Part shown: piece after piece, positions 58,550-64,000 of the stretch | Position numbering within the stretch: the stretch's first letter is position 1 | Layout: each line of letters begins with the position of its first letter | From: Delphinapterus leucas | Taxonomy: Eukaryota > Chordata > Mammalia > Artiodactyla > Monodontidae | Length of the DNA: 64,000 nucleotides | Assembly: GCF_002288925.2 (NCBI RefSeq) | Contig: NW_022098043.1 | Span: forward strand, 1,700,157-1,764,156 | Direction of reading: 5' to 3' | The notes under the pieces: generated by a model | Databases searched by the model: none | Seen by the model: only the letters and a program-made list of their open reading frames with translations | Told to the model about the DNA's origin: nothing | Translations under genes and position numbers: made by a program

Positions 58550-59822
58550 CACTATCAAGAGTGTTAAAAGGCAACCCATTTAATGGGAGAAATTATTTGC
58601 AAATCATATATCTGATTAAGAGATTTATATGCAGAATATATAAAGAGCTCCTACAACTCAACAATAAAAAACAGACAAGTCATTTAAGAAATGGGTTAAA
58701 GGACTGGAATAGACATTTCTCCATAGAAGATATACAGATGGCTAACAAGCACATGAAAAAATGCTCATTATCACTGATCGCTAGGGAAATGCAAATCAAA
58801 ACCATGATGAGATGAAAACAGAAGATAACAAGAGTTGGCAATGCTGTGGAGAAATGGAATCCTGCGCATTGCTGGTTGGAATGTAAAACAGTGCAGCTGC
58901 TGTGGAAAACAGCATGTAGTTCCTCAAAAACGTAAACACAGAATTACCATATGACCCTGTAATTCCACTTCTGGTTATATATCCAAAAGAACTGAAAGCA
59001 GGGACTTTAACACCAAGGTTCATAGCAGCAATATTTAAAATAGCCAAAGATGGAAGCAACCTCAGTGTCCACTGAGGGATGAATGGATAAACAAAATGTA
59101 GTGTATACATACCATGGAATATTATTCAGCCATAAAAAGGAAGGAAATTCTTGGGCTTCCCCCGTGGCACAGTAGTTGGGATTCTGCCTGCCAATGCAGG
59201 TGACATGGGTACGAGCCTTGGTCCGGGAGGATCCCACATGCCACAGAGCAGCTGGGCCCATGTGCCACAGCTGCTGAGCCTGTGCTCTGGAGCCCGTGAA
59301 CCACTACAGCTGAGCTCACGCGCCTAGAGCCCGTGCTCTGTGATGAGAGAGGCCACCACAATGAGAAGCCTGTGCACCACAATGAAGAGTGGCCCCCCTC
59401 GCCGCGACTGGAGAGAGCCTGCACGCAGTGATGAAGACCCAATGCAGCCAAAAATAAATAAATAAAAAAAATTAAAATTAAAAAAAAGAAAAAATTCCTT
59501 AAAAAAAAAAAAGGAAGGAAATTCTTACACATGCTACAGTGTGGATGAACCTTGAGGACATTACAATAAGTGAAATAAGCCAGTCAAAAAAAATATACTG
59601 TATGATTCCACTTGTATGAGGTGCCTAGAGCAGTAAGTTCATAGAAACAGAAAGTAGAATGGTGGTTACAAAGGGTGGGGGAGAGGGGAATGGGGAATTA
59701 GTGTTTAATGGCTTTGGAGTTTCAGTTTGGGAAGATGAAAAAGTTTTAGAGATGGATGGTGGTGATCGGTGCACAATAATCTGTAAGTGTCACTAAACTG
59801 TACACTTAAAAATGGCTACAGT
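58550..59822 (+). mobile_element. Older L1 3' fragment split by a SINE
   Basis: 'gacatttctccatagaagat', 'atatccaaaagaactgaaag', 'tattattcagccataaaaag' and, after the SINE, 'gtggatgaaccttgaggaca' are the end of L1 ORF2 and 3' UTR. The frame is broken. Confidence 0.88.
59153..59508 (+). mobile_element. CHR-type SINE, long type
   Basis: Starts 'gggcttcccccgtggcacag'. The exact 18-base target-site duplication 'aaaaggaaggaaattctt' is at 59135-59152 and 59509-59526. Confidence 0.94.
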
Positions 59823-60160
59823 AGGGCTTCCTTAGTGGCGCAGTGGTTAAGAATCTGCCTGCCAATGCAGGGGACAAGGGTTTGAGCCCTGGTCCGGGAA
59901 GATCCCACATGCCATGGAGCAGCAAAGCCCATGCACCACAACTACTGAGCCTGCGCTCTTCAGCCCATGTGCCACAGCTACTGAAGCCCACACACGTAAA
60001 GCCCATGGTCCGCAACAAGAGAAACCACCACAATGAGAAGCCCGTGCACCACAACGAAGAGCCCCCTCTCGCTGCAACTAGAGAAAGCCCACGCACAGCA
60101 ACAAAGACCAAACGCAACCAAAAATAAATAAATAAATAAATTTATTAAAGAAAAAAAAAG
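59823..60160 (+). mobile_element. CHR-type SINE, long type
   Basis: Starts 'gggcttccttagtggcgcag' and ends in (aaat)n and an A-rich tail. It lies between the older L1 3' fragment and the younger L1. Confidence 0.92.
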
Positions 60161-60197
60161 AAAAGTTATTTTTTTAAAAATGGCTGAGATTAGGAAC

Positions 60198-60206
60198 CAA
60201 GATGGC
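60198..60206 (+). promoter_or_regulatory. YY1-type site at the L1 5' end
   Basis: CAAGATGGC lies about 13 bases into the L1. In other mammalian L1s the same position and word serve to fix the transcription start; the role here is inferred. Confidence 0.6.
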
Positions 60207-61185
60207 AGAGTAGAAGGATGTGCTCTCACTCCCTCTTGCGAGAACACCAGAATCACAACTAGCTGCTGGACAGTCATCAACAGGAGGACACTGGAACTCA
60301 CCAAAAAGGACACCCCCACATCCAAAGACAAAGGAGAAGCCGCAATGAGATGGTACGAGGGGCGCAATCACAGTAAAAGCAAATCCCATAACTGCTGGGT
60401 GGGTGATTCACAAACTGGAGAACACTTATACCACAGAAGTCCCCCCACTAGAGTGAAGGTTCTGAGCCCCACGTTAGGTTCCCAGCCTGGGGGTCCGGCA
60501 ACAGGAGGAAGAATCCCTAGAGAATCAGACTTTGAAGGCTAGTGGGATTTGATTGCAGGACTTCGACAGGACTGGGGGAAACAGAGACTCCACTCCTGGA
60601 GGGCACACACAAAGTAGTGTGTGCATCAGGACCCAGGGGAAGGAGCAGTGACCCCAGGGGAGACTGAACCAGTGTTGGAGGGTCTCCTGCAGAGGTGGGC
60701 AGTGGCTGTGGCTCACCGTGGGGACAAGGACACTGGCAGCAGAAGTTCTGGGAAGTACTCCTTGGCATTAGCCCTCCCAGAGTCCACCATTAGGCCCGGT
60801 AAAGAGCCCAGGTAGGCTCCAGTGTTGGGTCGCCTCAGGCCAAACAACCAACAGGGAGGGAACCCAGCCCCACCCATCAGCAGATGACCAGATTAAAGTT
60901 TTACTGAGCTCTGCCCACTAGTGCAACAGCCAGCTCTACCCAACACCAGTCCCTCCAATCAGGAAACTTGCATAAGCCTCTTAGATAGCTTCACCCACCA
61001 GAGGGAAGACAGCAGAAGCAAGAACTACAACCCTGCAGCTTGTGGAACAAAAACCACATTCACAGAAAGATAGACAAGATGAAAAGGCAGAGGGCTATGT
61101 ACCAGATGAAGGAACAAGATAAAACCCCAGAAAAACAACTAAATGAAGTGGAGATAGGCAACCTTCCAGAAAAAAATTCAGAATA

Positions 61186-61982
61186 ATGATAGTGAAGATG
61201 ATACAGGACCTCGGAAAAAGAATGGAGGCAAAGATCAAGAAGATGCAAGAAACGTTTAACAAAGACCTAGACGAATTAAAGAACAAACAAACAGAGATGA
61301 ACAATGCAATAACTGAAATGAAAACTACATTAGAAGGAATCAATAATAGAATAACTGAGGCAGAAGAACGGATAAGTGACCTGGAAGACAGAATGGTGGA
61401 ATTCACTGCTGTGGAACAGAATAAAGAAAAAAGAATGAAAAGAAATGAAGACAGCCTAAGAGACCTCTGGGACAACATTAAGCGCAACAACATTCGCATT
61501 ATAGGGGTCCCAGAAGGACAAGAGAGAGAGAAAGGACCCGAGAAAATATCTGAAGAGATTTTAGTCGAAAACTTCCCTAACATGGTAAAGGAAATAGCCA
61601 CCCAAGTCCAGGAAGGGCAGAGAGTCCCAGGCAGGATAAACCCAAAGAGAAACACGCTGAGACACATAGTAATCAAAGTGGCAAAAAGTAAAGACAAAAA
61701 AAATTATTGAAAGCAGCAAGGGAAAAACAACAAATAACACACAAGGGAACTCCCATCAGGTTAACAGCTGATTTCTCAGCAGAAACTTTGCAAGCGAGAA
61801 GGGAGTGGCATGATATACTTAAAGTGATGAAAGGGAAGAACCTACAACCAAGATTACTCTACCTGGCAAGGATCTCATTCAGATTCGATGGAGAAATCAA
61901 AAGCTTTACAGACAAGCAAAAGCTAAGAGAATTCAGCACCACCAAACCAGCTCTACAACAAATGCTAAAGGAACTTCTCTAA
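61186..61982 (+). pseudogene. L1 ORF1 (RNA-binding protein), frameshifted
   Basis: Frame 61186-61710 (174 codons) carries the coiled coil (ITEAEERISDLEDRM) and RNA-recognition part (NNIRIIGVPEG). It stops in an A-run near 61695-61710. Frame 61707-61982 carries the C-terminal domain (SAETLQARREWHDILKVMKG). A one-base change in the A-run would account for the break. A 35-codon frame starting at the ATG at 61079 ends in TAA at 61184-61186, overlapping the ATG at 61186. Confidence 0.9.
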
Positions 61983-62040
61983 GTGGGAAACACAAGAGAA
62001 GAAAAGGACCTACAAAAACAAACCCAAAACAATTAAGAAA

Positions 62041-62769
62041 ATGGTCATAGGGACATACATAATGATAATTACCTTAAATGTGAATGGATTAAAGGCTCCA
62101 ACCAAAAGACACAGACTTGCTGAATGGATACAAAAACAAGACCCATCTATATGCTGTCTACAAGAGACCCACTTCAGACCTAGGGACACACACAGACTGA
62201 AAGTGAAGGGATGGAAAAAGATATTCCATGTAAATGGAAATCAAAAGAAAGCTGGAGTAGCAATACTCATATCAGATAAAATTGACTTTAAAATAAAGAA
62301 TGTTACAAGAGACAAGGAAGGACACTACATAATGATCAAGGGATCAATCCAGGAAGAAGATAAAACAATTATAAATATATATGCACCCAACATAGGAGTA
62401 CCTCAATACATAAGGCAACTGCTAAAAGCTATAAAAGAGGAAATCAACAGTAACACAATAATAGTGGGGGATTTTAACACCTCACTTACACCAATGGACA
62501 GATCATCCAAAATGAAAATAAATAAGGAAACAGAAGCTTTAAATGACACAATAGACCAGATAGATTTAATTGATATTTATAGGACATTCCATCCAAAACC
62601 AGCAGATTACACTTTCTTCTCAAGTGCGCACAGAACATTCTCCAGGAGAGATCACATCTTGGGTCACAAATCAAGCCACAGTAAATTTAAGAAAATTGAA
62701 ATCATATCAAGCATCTTTACAGACCACAACATTATGAGATTAGAAATGAATTACAGGGAAAAAAAGTAA
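62041..62769 (+). pseudogene. L1 ORF2, endonuclease domain
   Basis: A 242-codon frame with the APE-type endonuclease motifs: N13, E42 in LQETHF, D144/N146 in VGDFNT, D204 in RRDHILG and D228-H229 in TDHN. The stop at 62767-62769 follows an A-run; the reverse transcriptase continues in other frames, so ORF2 is broken. Arg203 replaces the Ile I expect before D204 from the usual RIDHILG motif. Confidence 0.9.
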
Positions 62770-64000
62770 AAAACACAAACACAAGGAGGCCAAATAATAT
62801 GTTACTAAATAACCAAGAGATCACTGAAGAAACCAAAGAGGAAATCAAAAGATACCTAGAGACAAATGACAATGAAAACACAATGATCCAAAACCTATAG
62901 GCTACAGCAAAAGCAGTTCTAAGAGGGAAGTTTATAGCTATACAAGCCTACCTCAAGAAATAAGAAAAATCTCAAATAAACCATCAACCTTACACCTAAA
63001 GGAATTCGAGTAAAAAGAACAAACAAAGCCCAAAGTTAGCAGAAGGAAAGAAATCATAAAGATCAGAGCAGAAATAAATGAAATAGAAACAAAGAAAACA
63101 ATAGCAAAAATCAATAAAACTAAAAGCTGGTTCTTTGAGAAGATAAACACAATTGATAAACCATTAGCCAGACTCATCAAGAAAAAGAGGGAGAGGACTC
63201 AAATCAATAAAATTAGAAATGAAAAAGGAGAAATTATGACACCGCAGAAATACAAAGCATCCTAAGAGACTACTACAAGCAACTCTATGCCAATAAAATG
63301 GGCAACCTGGAAGAAATGGACAAATTCTTAGAAAGGTATAACCTTCCAAGACTGAACCAGGAAGAAATAGAAAATATGAACAGACCAATCACAAGTAATT
63401 TAATTGAAACTTTGATTAAAAATCTTCCAACAAAAAAAAAGTCCACGACCAGATAGCTTCACAGATGAATTTTTTTTTTTTTTTTGTGGTATGCGGGCCT
63501 CCCACTGCTGTGGCCCCTCCCGTTGTGGAGCACAGGCTCTGGATGCGCAGGCTCAGCAGTCATGGCTCACGGGCCCAGCTGCTCCGCGGCATGTGGGATC
63601 TTCCTGGACTGGGGCACGAACCCGTGTCCCCTGCATCAGCAGGTGGACTCTCAACCACTGTGACACCAGGGAAGCCCTCACAGGTGAATTTTATCAAACA
63701 TTTAGAGAAGAGCTAACACTCATCCTTCTCAAACTCTTCCAAAAAATTGCAGAGGAAGGAACACTCTCAAACTCATTCTATGAGGCCATTATCACCCTGA
63801 TACAAAAACCAGTCAAAGATACTACAAAAAAAGAAAATTACAGACCAATATCACTGATGATCATAGATGCAAAAATCCTCAACAAAATACTAGCAAACAG
63901 AATCCAACAGCACATTAAAAGGATCATACACCATGATCAGGTGGGATTTATCCCAGGGATGCAACGATTCTTCAATATACGCAAATCGATCAAGGTGATA
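62770..64000 (+). pseudogene. L1 ORF2, reverse transcriptase part, broken
   Basis: Pieces such as [12 protein letters not shown] (63110-63150), and after the [12 protein letters not shown] and [18 protein letters not shown] (63830-63960), show the RT N-terminal part in order. Stops and frameshifts occur between them. It continues beyond the window. Confidence 0.85.
63473..63678 (-). mobile_element. CHR-type SINE, medium GC-rich type, inside the L1
   Basis: T-run tail and GC-rich body; the reversed head reads 'tgacaccagggaagccct'. The target-site duplication 'cacagatgaattt' (63460-63472) and 'cacaggtgaattt' (63679-63691) differs by one base. Confidence 0.93.

Larger units (their letters stand above)
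60186..64000 (+). mobile_element. L1 retrotransposon with near-complete 5' end, running off the right edge
   Basis: The order is 5' UTR (60186-61078), short ORF and ORF1 region (61079-61982), ORF2 start with endonuclease (62041-62769), then reverse transcriptase region. It is interrupted by a CHR SINE at 63473-63678 and continues to the window end. ORF1 and ORF2 both carry frameshifts, so this copy is not mobile by itself. A YY1-type site CAAGATGGC near the L1 start (60198-60206) suggests the 5' end is essentially complete. Confidence 0.93.

Overview
This is a stretch of mammalian nuclear DNA, almost certainly from a cetacean (whale or dolphin). The host evidence is the repeat content. There are more than 20 tRNA-derived SINEs of the CHR type, whose ends read 'gggacttccctggtgg' or the reverse complement; this family belongs to the cetacean/hippo/ruminant lineage. 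L1 copies with cetartiodactyl-type 5' UTR and 3' UTR accompany them. I see no BovB/Bov-A (ruminant) or PRE-1 (pig) elements. Genes have introns with ordinary GT-AG sites, and no bacterial or viral gene organisation is present.

Two host genes are supported, both on the + strand. Positions 1-11505 carry the 3' part of DNAJC8, a spliceosome-associated J-domain protein: seven coding exons, the stop codon and a 3' UTR with poly(A) signals; the first exons lie left of the window. Positions 49618-50646 carry the complete single-exon coding region of PTAFR, the platelet-activating factor receptor, a 342-residue class A GPCR. DNAJC8 followed by PTAFR in the same orientation is, as I recall it, also the order on human chromosome 1p35. 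The two genes are neighbours but unrelated in function. A candidate untranslated first exon of PTAFR ends at 29949 with a near-perfect splice donor.

The 38 kb between the genes, and everything right of 53 kb, is dominated by repeats in layers of different age. The oldest are MIR and L2 pieces, MER5A-like and other hAT fossils, a MER2-like pogo element and old L1M fragments. Above these lie an LTR-like element (57395-57798) and L1s. The youngest layer is CHR SINEs inserted into nearly every other class, many with target-site duplications I could read. Examples are a MIR > SINE > L1 nest (17510-20580), a hAT transposase fossil split by a SINE (44165-45902) and an L1 split by a SINE (63473-63678) that runs off the right edge. 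Microsatellites, a compound TG array behind PTAFR and two degenerate minisatellites are also present.

I found no undescribed gene system. The observations most worth a second look are: an interstitial telomeric repeat replacing part of an old L1 3' end (23612-23634); a SINE inserted 26 bases before a DNAJC8 splice acceptor; extra N-glycosylation sequons in PTAFR; two L1 copies sharing the same stop-restart at the start of ORF1; an L1 with duplicated target sites that ends inside ORF2; and the hAT transposase fossil with a readable dimerisation domain.
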